Notes under the pieces: generated by a model
What the model was told of the DNA's origin: nothing
The model's database searches: none
The model's input: the letters and a program-made list of their open reading frames with translations, nothing else
Source: Azolla caroliniana
Taxonomy: Eukaryota > Polypodiophyta
NCBI GenBank assembly: GCA_043228905.1
Contig: JBHGNT010000002.1
Location: 22,134,001-22,198,000 of the forward strand
Direction: 5' to 3'
Length of the DNA: 64,000 nt
Made by a program: the position numbers and the translations under genes
Part shown: one piece after another, positions 26,681 through 42,307 of the stretch
How positions within the stretch are numbered: the first letter of the stretch is position 1
How the letters are laid out: each line of letters begins with the position of its first letter

Positions 26681-27690
26681 ATATCTTGGACATAAATATG
26701 ATTGACCTAATTCTAGTCCTAAGTATTTTATTCTATTACAGAAAGGGAATGTGCACGAGTTGCACGTCTAGATAGAATAACTAGCGTCTTCCGGTTACAT
26801 TTCAATTATGGTTTAGGGAGATGCGCGAAATCTCAACGAAATACTTGCTACTAAGTTTTGTGTACAAACTAGAGCATTTCACACTCATATATCTTGGACA
26901 TAAACTTGATTAACCTAATTTTGTTTTTAGGTATTTTATTCTACTACAGAAAGGAGGTGTGTGCGAGTTGCATGTCTAGATAGGATAACTAGTGTCTTCC
27001 AATTGCACTTCATTAGTGCAAAACCTAAACGGAATTCTCGCTACTAAGTTTTGCGTACAAACTAGAGCATTTCACACTCATATATCTTGGACATAAACTT
27101 GATTAACCTAATTTTGTTCTTAGGTATTTTATTCTACTACACAAAGGGTGTGTGTGCGAGTTGCATGTCTAGATAGGATAACTAGTGTTTTCCAGTTGCA
27201 CTTCATTAGTGCAAAACCTAAACGGAATTCTTGCTACTAAGTTTTGCGTAGGAACTAGAGCCTTTCTTACTCTTATATCTTGGACATAAACTTCATTAAC
27301 CTAATTCTGGCCCTAGGTATTTTATTCTATTACAGAAAGCGAGCGTGTGCGAGTTGCATGTCTAGATAGGATAACTGGTGTGTTCCAGTTGTAGTTCAAT
27401 TAGGGGTTAGGAAGAAGTGCAAAAACCTCAATGAAAAACTTGCTACTAAGTTTTGCGCCGGAACTAGAGCATTTCATTCTAATATATCTTGGATATAAAT
27501 CCGATTAACTTAATTTTGGTCCTAGGTATTTTATTCTATTTTAGAAAGGGAGTGTGTGCAAGTTGCACGTCCGGATAGGATAACTGGTGTCTTCCAATTG
27601 AACTTTAATTAGGGATTCGGGAGATGTGCAAAACCTCAACGAAATTGCTACTAAGTTTTGCGCATGACCTTGAGCATTTCATTGGAATCA
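26681..27690. repeat. Five-copy tandem array, units of 193-209 bp
   Basis: Units start with ATATCTTGGA at about 26681, 26889, 27082, 27275 and 27484, so the spacings are 208, 193, 193 and 209 bp. Each unit contains GGTATTTTATTCTA, a CTAGATAGGATAACT-like phrase (CCGGATAGGATAACT in the last unit) and TGCTACTAAGTTTTG. The second and third units share the same short deletion, so the array grew partly by copying a unit that was already deleted. No coding frame is conserved. Confidence 0.9.
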
Positions 27691-28016
27691 ATAAAAACTT
27701 TCTAAATTTCTTCCAAGCCAAAAGGACAACCATAATCCTTGAATGATTACGACACTCATTGGAATCAACAGTTCACAAGAAATGTATTTTTGTAGGTATA
27801 TATAAAAAAATATTGTTCATAATTCTAACTCAGATACAAGCAAAATGAAGTCTCGACTCTGTTACATGGAGTGCCTTGATCGGCAAATAGATCAGATAGA
27901 AGTAGTAATACATAAGAGATAAGAGAAATGTCCCGATAAAAAATGGCCACATCGCCTTTTCTTGCTGTTGATCTTATTCGCAACCTCGAGTTGCTCAATC
28001 AACACATTTGCTTTGT
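27691..28016. other. AT-rich spacer
   Basis: Sequence between two tandem-repeat blocks. No feature recognised. Confidence 0.5.
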
Positions 28017-28218
28017 ACCAAAATGGGATCGATGACAATGAGCTCTCTTATCCCTTTTATAGGCTACATGAACTCCATTTCCAAATAAAAATACTAAATC
28101 CTTCTTTTTGCATTTGAACCAAAATGGGATCGTAGACTATGAGCTTTCTTATCCCTTATATAGGCACTTGGAGATCCTCTCCGAAATACAAATAATAAAT
28201 CCTTCTTCTAGCATGTAC
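28017..28218. repeat. 101-bp tandem duplication
   Basis: Copies start at 28017 and 28118 with ACCAAAATGGGATCG. Both contain CTTATCCCTT, a TATAGGC segment, and TAAATCCTTCTT near the end. The TATAGGC-containing part resembles an LTR leader, but no LTR boundaries can be seen. Confidence 0.75.
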
Positions 28219-28299
28219 CTTGATTTTAACCATTGATATGCATCTATAGTTATGCCCCAAGGGGGCCTCCACTTGACACACTAAAGTCGACATATTGTC

Positions 28300-28372
28300 T
28301 CCGTAGGGTTTAAACCCTTGACCTTTTCATTTTGAGAGTAAGTTCTTGGCAATTGAACTATATCTTTTTGTT
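28300..28372 (-). pseudogene. tRNA-like sequence (possible SINE head)
   Basis: The minus strand shows an A-box-like TATAGTTCAATTGCCAAGAA. About 30 bp later comes a B-box-like AGGGTTTAAACCCTAC. The spacing fits a tRNA, but the stems are not intact and no identity can be given. Confidence 0.45.
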
Positions 28373-30812
28373 GTCTTGAGCCTCATCCAATCACATGTCT
28401 TTCTAGTCATACCTTTGTCCTAACCTTCAACCTTTCATAAACCTAGAGTTTGATGATCTTCTTCCCATGAGCACACCACATCATGACATTGTGTGGTTTT
28501 GTGCATTGATTGGGGATGACGCCTATGGCCGACAAGCTCGATGCATTTTGAAACTTACTCAATGCAAAATATTTTGGACGTACACCCACCATGACGATGA
28601 TGTAGTTATCAAAGACATCATCTTCGCAACAAGCTCTAGTCCCTTAGTGAGGGAGATCAAATTAGGTTTGGTAGATTTGAACAAGTTATCAAATCACAAC
28701 ACCTTTGACAAATTCAGATTTGAGAATGAGCTCGTCTTTCAGGTAAACGTGGTCTACATGTAAGATGCAAGATTTGTTAGAGTATTGAAACAATGTGATG
28801 ATTGGTCATTTTAGTGTCATGAAGGTCCTTGGACTTGTATAGTTAGATTTGTGATGGCCTTAATAATGGAAGTTATTCAACACATTTTTCATCTTGTGAT
28901 GCTTATGCTTGGTTATTCAACAAGTTTGTCATATTGTGATGCTTATAGTTTGTTGAAAGGCCCCTACCATCACCCCTATAATAAACCTTCGGCCTCAATT
29001 CTACAATCACTTTTTGATCCTCAATAAACCTTGGGCCTCAATTCAACCTAAAATGTGCCCATTGCATCTACCTTATTTAGGCAGAGTATTATATACAATT
29101 GTACATTTACCAACATAAATATAGAGCTCGAAAATAGGTTGCATTGGCAGTGAAGATTATGCCTTATTGTTGCAACATCACATAGAACCAAGAAGTTGGC
29201 ATCAAGTCCACCTATGCTCCCATCTTATCAACATGGCGAACACATTTCATTGGTTTCTAATTGGCTCATCTAAAGACATTGTTGAGAGAAGTTGTCTTAA
29301 AAACAACGAAATTCAAACTTTGCTACATCCAATTTTTGGTTGTCTATCCTCAGAGGAGTTTCAATGAATGTAGAGAACAGTGAGGACATGATCTTGATGT
29401 GATACACCAAATTTTGTATAGCCTTGTATATACTATTACTCCATTTATTGATTAATTGCTATTATTTTTCGCTTACTACTCTATTTTGTAGATATTTGAT
29501 TTACATTTAGGGATCACCACTAGGATGCGTGTTGTAACACCTATGCAATTGTTATAAACTAGTTTTGAGGCAAAATAGAAAACCAAATTCTAAATTCAAG
29601 TTTTGTACATCCTTTGATGCTCATACTAATTTGTGGTTTCCTCTCAATGTATATAAACTAGGAAAGGCTCTTTAGGAATGTTTGACTTCTATTGCTCAAG
29701 AAGATTCCAAAGTTGACCTACTAAAAAAAAGGCACATTAAGTCATATTTAAATGTGGAATGGGCACAATTTAACTTGATAATAAACTAAGTTGAAGTTTT
29801 ATTTCATCATTAGTACCATTAAGTGCTTTCGTACTATCATTTACTCATCAGATGTCTTGCAAATATATTTATGATCAATGAGTAAAAGACAATGAAAGTT
29901 AGTCCAAGGACGAATGCATTATTGACACGTTGGACTCACTTACATAACTAGATATTGGCCTTTAGAAATTCAACCATAGATAAATAACAAAAAAGTATGT
30001 TAAAACAATAAAAAAGGTGGATAGGCTTGATGTCAAACATAAGAAAGCGTTCTTGAATTTGTAGAGGAGTAAGAGAGAAACAATGAAAAGGGAAGAAAAG
30101 AAGGTGCATACCTCGAATCAGATAGCACACGTGTTGAGCGAACGACATGATTGATATGAAATGACAAATACATCGTATTCAACTTTTAAACATTTCAACT
30201 TGTGGAAAGAATGCACATTCCTAATGGCCAAAAAAGAGACATGGATATTTTGCCTTTGGACGATCGTATATTTTGATAGTCCTTGGTAGCCTTTTGTTGT
30301 ACTTCCAATTTATATCTACCCACCTCATACATTATAACACTAATTCCAAAAATAATATCATTTGTTTAATTGGAATAGCCAAAACTTTAGTAAATCCATG
30401 CTACGGAGCTAATGATTAATCTACACGTGCATAACGTTAGGTGACACAAAATGTTAACATACCATACACACTTGTCAAAGAATCCATGTTAAGGAGAAAT
30501 GATTGGTATGGCGTTGTTGCATAAGATAAGAAGCTTCGAGAACAATTCCTATGATATTTTGTTCCACCATTATAATACTTGATTGCATCACATATAGATA
30601 GATAGACATAGAAGCCATATAAACCATCTACTATCTTCAAAGTATTTGTAGAAGTGAAAATAATAATCAAGTATTTGTGGGCGATAGTATTTGATCAATA
30701 TATGCACAAAAATCCATATATAAATGGGAAGATTTAAGTTCACATAATTGCATTCTCATTAGGAAGCCAATAATCTATAGGCAATAGTACGAGGAAAATG
30801 ATGTGTCTCAAA
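28373..30812. other. Intergenic region downstream of the kinase gene
   Basis: AT-rich. An isolated plus-strand frame at 28467-28763 (98 residues) has no recognisable domain and no splice partners. A short internal duplication of CTTGTGATGCTTAT-like sequence is present at about 28880-28960. I see no supported gene. Confidence 0.5.
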
Positions 30813-32986
30813 TCAACAAAATTTTGATCTTATGGAATCTCTTCTTGTTGCATGGTGTCGAAGATGTGGCGTGGAGAGCATCTTCCATCCGATTCTTTTC
30901 CTTTTCTTATCATGTACTACTATATACTTCTTTTGGCCCACCTCCACCAACAATGTGTGCTCATGGGGAGTTATTGTTAGAAGAGTGCAAGACCAACCCG
31001 TTGTAATTGGCCATGTGTTAGTTGAAGTCTCAATGGATTTTGCATTCATTTGGCCACTTACAAGAGCACTCAAAATCTCATGTAATTCAGATTTGGGTGA
31101 ACTGCCAAATGTTGGGCTTACAATCTCAACATTACCAAGTTCATTATTATTGTTGAAGGTAGTGTCTCTATAAACAGAGTTCGGGCTATAATTATCATCC
31201 ACGCATATACCTCGCTTGATTCGTTGGGCATCATTCACGTGATAAACAACCCAAGGATGCCCTAGTGAAAAAGACAAAGCACAAACGTACAAACAAATTT
31301 AAAAAAATACACATGGAAGAGTGAGTGAGTAAGCACAAAAGTACAAACAAGATTTTAAATGCAGAAGAGATAGTATAAAGCTCCATACTTAGAGCTTGTT
31401 CAGGAGTTAATCTTGATTTGACATCAGAACGAAGCATTCCACTTATCAGATCTTTAGCTGAGGAGGATATATTGTCCCATGGTTCACTTGAAAAATCCAA
31501 GTGTCCTCCTTGAATTGCCTTAAGAATTGTGTGCCTTGTTGTCCCCCAGAAAGGCGGAACGCCAGAAAGCAATATATATAGAATTACACCCACACTCCAC
31601 ATATCGATCTCCTTTGAATACTCACCCTTTAACACCTCCGGTGCAATGTAATAGGTACTACCAGCTACATTGGAGAACTTTTGTCCTAAAAAGGCACAAT
31701 ATTGTCATGGTTTTAACATATCCTTAACAATTTTATATCACAATAACTTTTGCCCCTAAAAAGGCACAATATTATCATGGGTGACGATTTCTCAAATCAA
31801 AAGAAGACTAAAGACATCCCCCCCTATGTTACTTCACACACATTGCGCCAGATTAGAAACTAACACCATGACACCCTCAAGGCAAGGAAAGCACACACGG
31901 CTAGGTTCCACAGTGTGGAGCTCATAATGTCGAACAATGTAGGGTAACAAGAAGAAAAGTGTGTTTGCTTCCCACATGGGAATTGTCTTCTAAGACTTAA
32001 AGATTGTGGTCTATGTTTATATGTATATGTATATGTGTGTGTAAGTGTAAGTGTATGTGTATGTGTGCAATACAAGACTTTTGTTCAATGTGTCAACAAT
32101 TTGCAATACCTGGAGAGAACTCGAGAGCCAGGCCAAAGTCGACGACCTTAATGGGAGAGCATTCGGACTCATCCACGAAGAGGATGTTCTCGGGTTTAAG
32201 GTCTCGGTGCATGACCCCGAAGCTATGGCAAAATCGGACGGCTTCCAACAAGCTCTTGATAATGTGGGCGGCTTGGGGCTCTTGATACCGCTTCTTCCGT
32301 AAGATACGGTCGAAGAGTTCACCCCCACGGCAGAGGTCAATGATGAGGTGGACGAACGAGGTGTCCTCGATGACTTGGTGGAGTCTGGCGATGAGACAAG
32401 ATGAATTGTAACTGGAGTTGGGGATTGTTTCTATGCCGGACGAATCGGTGATAGGCGAGGTTTGCACACCGGATGAATCGGAGCTAGGGCTAGTACATGA
32501 ATTGGAACTTGCTAGGCCAGTTCCCAATCCGGAGGAGATTGGTGAATCTGCCAAGCCAGACAAGCGGCACATGATCCGAACCTCTCGTTTAATGTCATCG
32601 TTAGTGACATTGACGCCCGGCGATTTCGGGATGGATTTGCATGCGAACGAAGATCCTGGCGATGATTTGCTCGTGCAGAGACGGGTCACTGATGATTGTC
32701 CACGGCCGAGCACGGGACCCAAGGTGTAGAGAGATGATAGTGGGGATGATGTGGTGGTGACCAATCCATCCCAGTGGCCATTGTGGCTGCCACAATCACT
32801 GAAGATCATCATATGATTGCCAGATTCATCATAACTAGGGTTTTCTGAGGAGGCCAATGGTAATGATGGGTCGTCCCTGGTATGAAAGATCCCACCTGAT
32901 GAGGATATGGATTGATCACCACTACATTCTGCGGGAGATATTGCTGCTATCGATGCCAAAATCGCTAGATTTAAACAATTCCCCAT
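30813..32986 (-). CDS. CDPK/PEPRK-type Ser/Thr protein kinase without EF hands
   Basis: Three coding exons (32986-32110, 31685-31389, 31261-30813) give 540 residues. The junctions restore FSPGQKFSNVAGS and TPEQALRHPWVV. The protein starts MGNC, a typical N-myristoylation plus palmitoylation signal, so membrane attachment is likely. The kinase domain spans about 87-396. It has the glycine loop GRGQSS (94-99), Lys117 (FACKSI), helix-C Glu135, HRDLKPEN (260-267), DFG (283-285) and APE (307-309). A Ser-rich insert of about 52 residues (146-197) sits between helix C and strand 4. The 144-residue tail has no EF-hand or autoinhibitory motif that I can see, so this is not a canonical CDPK. The activation segment resembles PEPC-kinase-related kinases (PEPRK). 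The upstream ATG at 33055 is rejected because it lies in a spliced 5' UTR intron. The last ~60 residues are basic and less certain; an undetected further intron is possible. Confidence 0.85.
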
Positions 32987-33002
32987 CTTTCCATCCACGA
33001 TT

Positions 33003-33120
33003 CTGTATATAATCATCACACACAAAAGAGAAAGATTAATGTGAAAAACGCACATTACTTAGAAATCGACCCATCCAATCCAGAATGCAAACAAAACAGA
33101 AAGAAGAAGTAGAAACCCAC
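33003..33120 (-). other. 5' UTR intron of the kinase gene
   Basis: On the minus strand the donor CCCCAG/GTGGGTTTC and the acceptor ATATACAG/AATCGTGG bound a 118-bp AT-rich intron. It ends 16 bp before the ATG at 32986. Splicing removes the upstream ATG at 33055. Confidence 0.65.
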
Positions 33121-33555
33121 CTGGGGGATTTTGATCTCAGGATCAGAAACCCACGACTTCTTTGATCCGATTCAATTCCTATTTTTTTCTTGGCGAATGT
33201 CCAGATCAAATCGCCCACCTGCCCGCCCCCCCCCCCCTTCCTTTCCAAATTAGGAAAAGAAAGATCTGCTTAGATTTGTGTTCCAGAATCTTCCGTTTAG
33301 TTTTTTTTTTACAAAATCTCGTGTATTATGTGATTCTCTCTGATCGAAACAAATTTGCCTTATTTTCTCTCCTTAAGAAAACAGACATATTAATAAGATT
33401 CAGAAGAAGTTTGTATTGGTTTTAGAGGAGGACTCTGTGGTACATGTTGCTTCTGTTTTCTTCGTTCTTGTTAACAGAAGAGATATAGATAGGGAGGGGG
33501 AGAAGTAGGAAGGATTTGTAAGATTTGGGCACTTTCTTCTTATAAGAAAGACTAC

Positions 33556-33581
33556 AGAAGAAGAAGAAGAAGAAGAAGAAG
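33556..33581 (-). repeat. (CTT)n tract in the kinase leader or promoter
   Basis: Eight to nine GAA units on the plus strand, so CTT on the sense strand of the kinase gene, about 570 bp upstream of its ATG. The same motif class lies at the start of PUR4. Confidence 0.85.
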
Positions 33582-33705
33582 CTTGCTTTTGAGTGTGGTT
33601 TCCTTCTTGTCTTCTTTCATGTGCCAAAAAGAAAACAAACTTTTACCATCTACTTCACTTACTAATATCAACTAGCAGAACATGGATGGATCATAGAACT
33701 TAAAA

Positions 33706-37083
<3,378 letters not shown>

Positions 37084-37147
<64 letters not shown>
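37084..37147. repeat. (CA)n microsatellite
   Basis: About 32 uninterrupted AC units in gene-free sequence. Confidence 0.97.
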
Positions 37148-37150
<3 letters not shown>

Positions 37151-38844
37151 TCTAACTCCATACATGTCTAAATGCAAAGAAATATTAGGCCTACCTAAGT
37201 TTGGTTTACACGAAATACATTGAGAAACTTTGAGGAAAATTACCATTTCAAAACTGAACCTACATATATAGCTCAGTTCATGAGTATTTATGATAAAATA
37301 ATGTTGAATATTTAGATATTCAATATTCAACATTCAACATTCAATGTAGTTGACAAGTTTCAGACGATTTTTTTGCTAAACTTCACTTTTTTGAACAACC
37401 ATTCCTCGATATAATTTGTTAAACTTCACTTTTTTGAACGATTATTCCTCAATACGACAGGTGGCCTTATGTAATCTAAAGGTCTTGGATTATATTTTAC
37501 TTTTTATCGAATATCAAATCGGAGCTTTTATCTTCTGCCACACTTTTATGAATCTTTCCATTAAAACATGGCTACTTACACACCTATAGTTTGTATAGAT
37601 AAAATGAGTTCCAACAAAAGGCATATACTTATTTTCACCCAAATTTTGTAATATGAAAATCCTTCTCAATCCCAACTTCATCATCAAATTTATAATGGAA
37701 GAAAATGACGCAAATGTGTTGACATAGTACTCCACATGACAAGGGCGCAGATTGTTTGGGCTAGGAGCCAAGGCTCAAGATATTGGCATCACTCTAGTTC
37801 ATGTGTTACTACAACTTACAAGCATCCCTTTGATATGTTATCTACTTGAGGCCGCAACCATGTTCACAACTAAGTTGTTTCATTATAGTTTGTAACAATT
37901 TTCCTTCCCAAATGAACCTCAATTGTTGATGATAAATGTGCTTCCCCTATTAAGTTACAAAAAATAAACTTTTGACATTGTGAATAGTGTGCATACTTAT
38001 AATCCAACCATTAGTATCCCTTGAATAAAATACTCTACCCTCAACTTTTTGTCCCAACGAATAGCATTTTAACATATAAGATCACTCAAAGTGCACTAGT
38101 GGCATACTCAAAAAATGTGAAAGCTTTGTTGTCATTGTTTTGTGGGATTTGAGCAAGTAATGTAGATAAAACATCATCTCCACCGATATACCCAAAACTA
38201 CTCAAGTTGAAACATGTAATAAAAAGTCTTCATCAAAATGAATGATAGATTGTTATCGAGATCATTGAGAGATATTTTTTATTTGGCTTGTAGCTTGACC
38301 AGAATCACATCCAGGCTAAAGAAATCCTAAAACTGATCACTTAAATACAGATATGGAGTGGATGGAAGGAGCTTGATTGTTCAACACATTAAAAAATGAA
38401 ATAATCAATAATGTTGGGATGGGGAGCGGGCCCTGAATTTGTGATAGGTTAGTATTAAAGTTATTTGATGAGCATTATTTAAAGATGTAAGTCATATGAC
38501 ATGAGAGTGCAAAAACTAACATGTCATTTGACATACAAATTTTAATAATGAAAAGCTCTATACGATGCGTCATTGTTATACATTTCATTACTATAGAAAG
38601 TACACAAAGATACACAAATAAACATAATTACCTCACAAAGATAATGAAATACATAAAATAAATATTGTGTTAATGTTTCTACTAATAAGCATAAATTGAC
38701 GTATTCGCATTCGTGGGGTTTCCCATTCGAGTGTAAACGAATACGTATACGAATGCATGGTCAAGTATTCTTTTAACCCAAAAAAAAACAACAAAAGAGA
38801 GTACATGAACTCCCTCCTTTTTTAGTTTCCTAGGATACAAAAAA
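37148..38844. other. Intergenic region
   Basis: AT-rich. A 43-bp tandem duplication starts at 37378 and 37421 (both AAACTTCACTTTTTTGAAC). No gene was recognised. The last nine bases (38836-38844) are the left target duplication of the adjacent MITE. Confidence 0.5.
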
Positions 38845-39157
38845 GGGAAAAGTACCAGGATACCCCTGGAAGTTCGTCTATTTACCAGAATGCCCCTAGA
38901 AGTTCTAAATTTACCAAACTACCCCTATGTCCAAAAAATTACACTTTATAAAGTAATTATACACTCAAATCTACAAGCCCTATTTACCAAATATGGAAGA
39001 AATGGACCCAAACTAGCCCTATTTACCAAAGATTTGAGTGTATAATTACTTTATAAAGTGTAATTTTTTGAATGTAGGGGTAGTTTGGTAAATTTGGAAC
39101 TTCCAAGGGCATTCTGGTAAATAGACGAACTTCTAGGGGTATCCTGGTGCTTTTCCC
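38845..39157. mobile_element. Foldback MITE with 9-bp target duplication (Mutator-type)
   Basis: A 313-bp near-perfect palindrome. The left arm starts GGGAAAAGTACCAGGATACC and the right arm ends with its complement, GGTATCCTGGTGCTTTTCCC. Inside, the arms stay complementary for roughly 125 bp to TACACTCAAATCT and AGATTTGAGTGTA, leaving a loop of about 60 bp. The nine bases TACAAAAAA are repeated directly on both sides (38836-38844 and 39158-39166). A 9-bp duplication is the hallmark of Mutator-like transposases. There is no coding capacity. Confidence 0.85.
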
Positions 39158-41257
39158 TACAAAAAAAGGGGCTTGACATTAAAAGAGGGACTTGATACCA
39201 ATAAATTTTTATAATAAATGTATGTAGAAGTATTCGCTTTATTTTTAATAAATAAATAAAACAAAATAAAGGTTCATTAATTCCTCACTTTTTATTCTCT
39301 CAAAATTTATAGATATTTTTGTCTTGAGTCTTGACATTAAAAATGGGACTTCACACTAATCATTTTCTATATAATAAATATAAAAATATTCGTTTTTTTA
39401 AAAATTAATTAATTAAAACCAAGATTTATAAATTCTCCCTTTTTTATTTGACTCGATAAAGCAGAGTCAATACTAATCATATTTTTATAATCTATTAATG
39501 AATGATTGTTCTTCTTTTGGTGAATTAAATTTATTTAAGTAAAAAAAATGAATTAATTAATGTTTTACATATTTATTTTGCAAAACGAATGTATTTATAA
39601 CATTCTTGGGACCATTTCGTATTCTCAAGTATTCCGAATATCACGCATGTGTCAAATTCAATCTATGCTAATAAGTATGAAAAAAAAGGTTAGTAAAATT
39701 TTAGGTAAGTAAAAAATGTAGTTTTTACTTAAAACTTAAAACATTAAAATCAAACCTATACATTCTTAAAGTATTTCGTAAATGTTATTGTTTAAAATTT
39801 CAACTAATATTATTAGTAAATAATAAATATTTGAGAATATATATCATTGTTACATGATGATGATATTATTTTCAGCGTGTTATAAAAACATATAATTTTT
39901 TGGAAAAAAACCATAAGTATAAATATATTATTATACACACACTTCATAGTATGTATCTATAATAAGTGACATATGTTTATATAATATATATGACATAGAG
40001 AATAGAATTTTAGCATGTCATTTGACATGCATAATTTGTAGGGGCCTTTCACATGAAAATGGAAATTTAAATTTTATATGTCACTTGACCGGCATTTTTA
40101 TTATGTGTATGTTTTTGACGGGCAAAATGGCATTTGATGGGCATGACACCCGTCAAATTCTTGCCTTGATGGGGAGAGAGCTCATATTTTATGTTTTCTT
40201 TTGTGAAAAGTTTATTTTTCATATAAAATATGGAAAATAACCATTTGTTTAAGTTTTGTTTTACTTGGTAACGTGTAAAAATAGCCAGAGTTGCAAAATG
40301 TGGATGATATGGGATTCAAATTTTTGAGAATTCTAGCTAAATCCACGTTTGAACCTCGATGGCACACTTACATTGTGCCAATGACTTTGTCTAACATTGC
40401 TCAAACCTCAAACCACAAGCCTCGATTTGAATATAGATTGCAATTATGATAAGGGATCCGTCAACTCCATGGGATAAATCAAAGTGGTAGATTTAGCTAG
40501 AAAGGAGAAAATGCACCAATAATAATGTTGAGGACATCCTTGGTACCCAAGTACATCAAGAAGAAACACATCGTAACAAGTTCAATGAGAATAAGGTTGT
40601 TGATGATTATTTTGGTAAGGTACTTTTTTAAAAACAAGGATGATAACAGTTCTATCAAAGGTAAATAGGTTGAACAAGGAATCATAATACTAAATCACGA
40701 ATATTTTAAAAGCCATAAAAGTCAAATGATGAATATCACATCTTACGAGGAATCGTGCAATCCCAATAAGGGTAGTACCTTAAAAACTAGTTTCATTGTA
40801 GCCCGTTGTTTGCTGAGTTTTTTGTCTTTATGAAAAGACAACATTATCTCCAACCAACATGTTAGAAAACCATAGGTAACAACTCAGTTTGAAGGATAAC
40901 TATATAGTGTTGTCCTAACTTTTCTATTACTAGGAAATAAGAAGATTGAACCCTAGATGGGCCATTATGGATATTAATCTTCAATTTCTCTAGCGTATCA
41001 ATGCCACTAGTTCCTTAAAGCCTCAAGTTTGGTAACCTATATTGAAATTCACCCTACATGTAATTTTGATCAGGATTTCATAAATGCAATTAAAATAAGA
41101 GATATGTGTCAATGAAACACAACATAGCATGGGTAAATGTGGACAAACTTCAACCATCTTGACCATCCCACATGCTTGAACAAGGGAATATAAGATGCAT
41201 TGAAGTAATGTATGTACGTTGACCATTCGGTTAATAACCTCTTACATAAGATGATCT
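39158..41257. other. Very AT-rich intergenic region
   Basis: Long runs of A and T and many short ATTAAT repeats. No gene, splice structure or mobile-element terminus was recognised. Confidence 0.5.
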
Positions 41258-41534
41258 TGTTGAAGAATAGGGTTAATGGAGCATACTCTAGGTGAGAGTA
41301 TTGAAAAAGAAGAAGCTAGATTCCTTTCTTGTCATTTTGAGTCTTATTGTATCTACTCACATGAGAAATTGCTCTCTATTGTCACCGATCTTTGTATAAT
41401 TATGCATATGTCCTTAATATCATACTGGTTTTGTCTTCTATTGCTTTGTATTAACTAAACTACATGACATTGATATATGACTGATCCGCTTGATAGCGCT
41501 TCCACTAATTCCTAATTATTACATGGTATTAGAG
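41258..41534 (+). mobile_element. Copia-type LTR relic with primer-binding site
   Basis: The 266-bp segment 41258-41523 starts TGTTGAAGAATAGG and ends TTATTACA. It is followed directly by TGGTATTAGAG, one mismatch from the initiator-Met tRNA primer-binding site used by Ty1/copia elements. Sequence after it (to 41994) holds no readable gag and is cut off by element A. Confidence 0.5.
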
Positions 41535-42097
41535 TTTTGAAGTACCATCCAAATCAATTGATTGAATGGAGGAGCTTAGATTTGACAATAACATATGTAC
41601 ATGTGATTACTCTAGATTAAAGAGTGGCTCAATCAACATAGTAGCACATGCCATGAAGTGGAACTAGTGAGACTACCGACTGAGCTTGTAGATACAAGAG
41701 GCTAGGACAAATGATAATATTTGATGGGGGTCTTGATGGTTTGATCAAGATGTTGTGGAATCTAAAGATGACCTCTCTATGTTGATTTTTTTGTGTTTCT
41801 TGGTATCTTGACATTGAATTAGTGGGAACAACATATTTGGACTCTATGTGATGATCTCGACATTTATAACATATGTGCAAGCTTGGAAAAGGAGCAAAGT
41901 GGATTATTTGTAAGCTTGTTTTATATGATGACACATGTTCAACATAGTACAAAGGAAAATATCAATAGAAATTTCTTCAAGATTACTATGAGACTGTCAA
42001 GAATAGTACTAAGATAGAGAAGGAATTAGTACTAAAAGAAGTTTTAGTACTAAGAGAGGTGAAGAACTCTCGAGAGAAGGAGAGAGTGAGTGAGAGG

Positions 42098-42100
<3 letters not shown>

Positions 42101-42176
<76 letters not shown>
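42101..42176. repeat. (AG)n microsatellite inside LTR A
   Basis: Seventy-six bases of uninterrupted AG within the LTR, read as CT on the coding strand of the element. Confidence 0.97.
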
Positions 42177-42179
<3 letters not shown>

Positions 42180-42307
42180 TGATAAGAAAAGATATATATA
42201 TATATATATTATGTGAAGAGAATGTACAGTAGTAGCTAGGAGGCTTAAGACTGGCGTTGAACCGAAAATAAAACATAAATGAAAATAATATTCTACGTAT
42301 TACAATG

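Noticed and set aside
26681-27690. Possible CRISPR-like regular repeat
   Set aside because: Units are ~200 bp, diverged throughout and without unique spacers, in a plant nuclear context. It is an ordinary tandem repeat.
28467-28763. Plus-strand 98-residue ORF starting MSTPHHDIVWFCALIG
   Set aside because: No family recognised and no supporting exon structure. Kept as unsupported.
30813-31261. EF-hand calcium-binding loops in the kinase tail
   Set aside because: No DxDxDG-type loop is present in the last 144 residues.
32004-32729. Plus-strand ORFs opposite kinase exon 1
   Set aside because: They are antisense shadows of the kinase coding sequence with no domains of their own.
32984-33055. 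Upstream ATG of the kinase frame (MCVFHINLSLLC)
   Set aside because: It lies inside a well-defined 5' UTR intron, and the downstream MGNC start gives a recognised lipidation motif.
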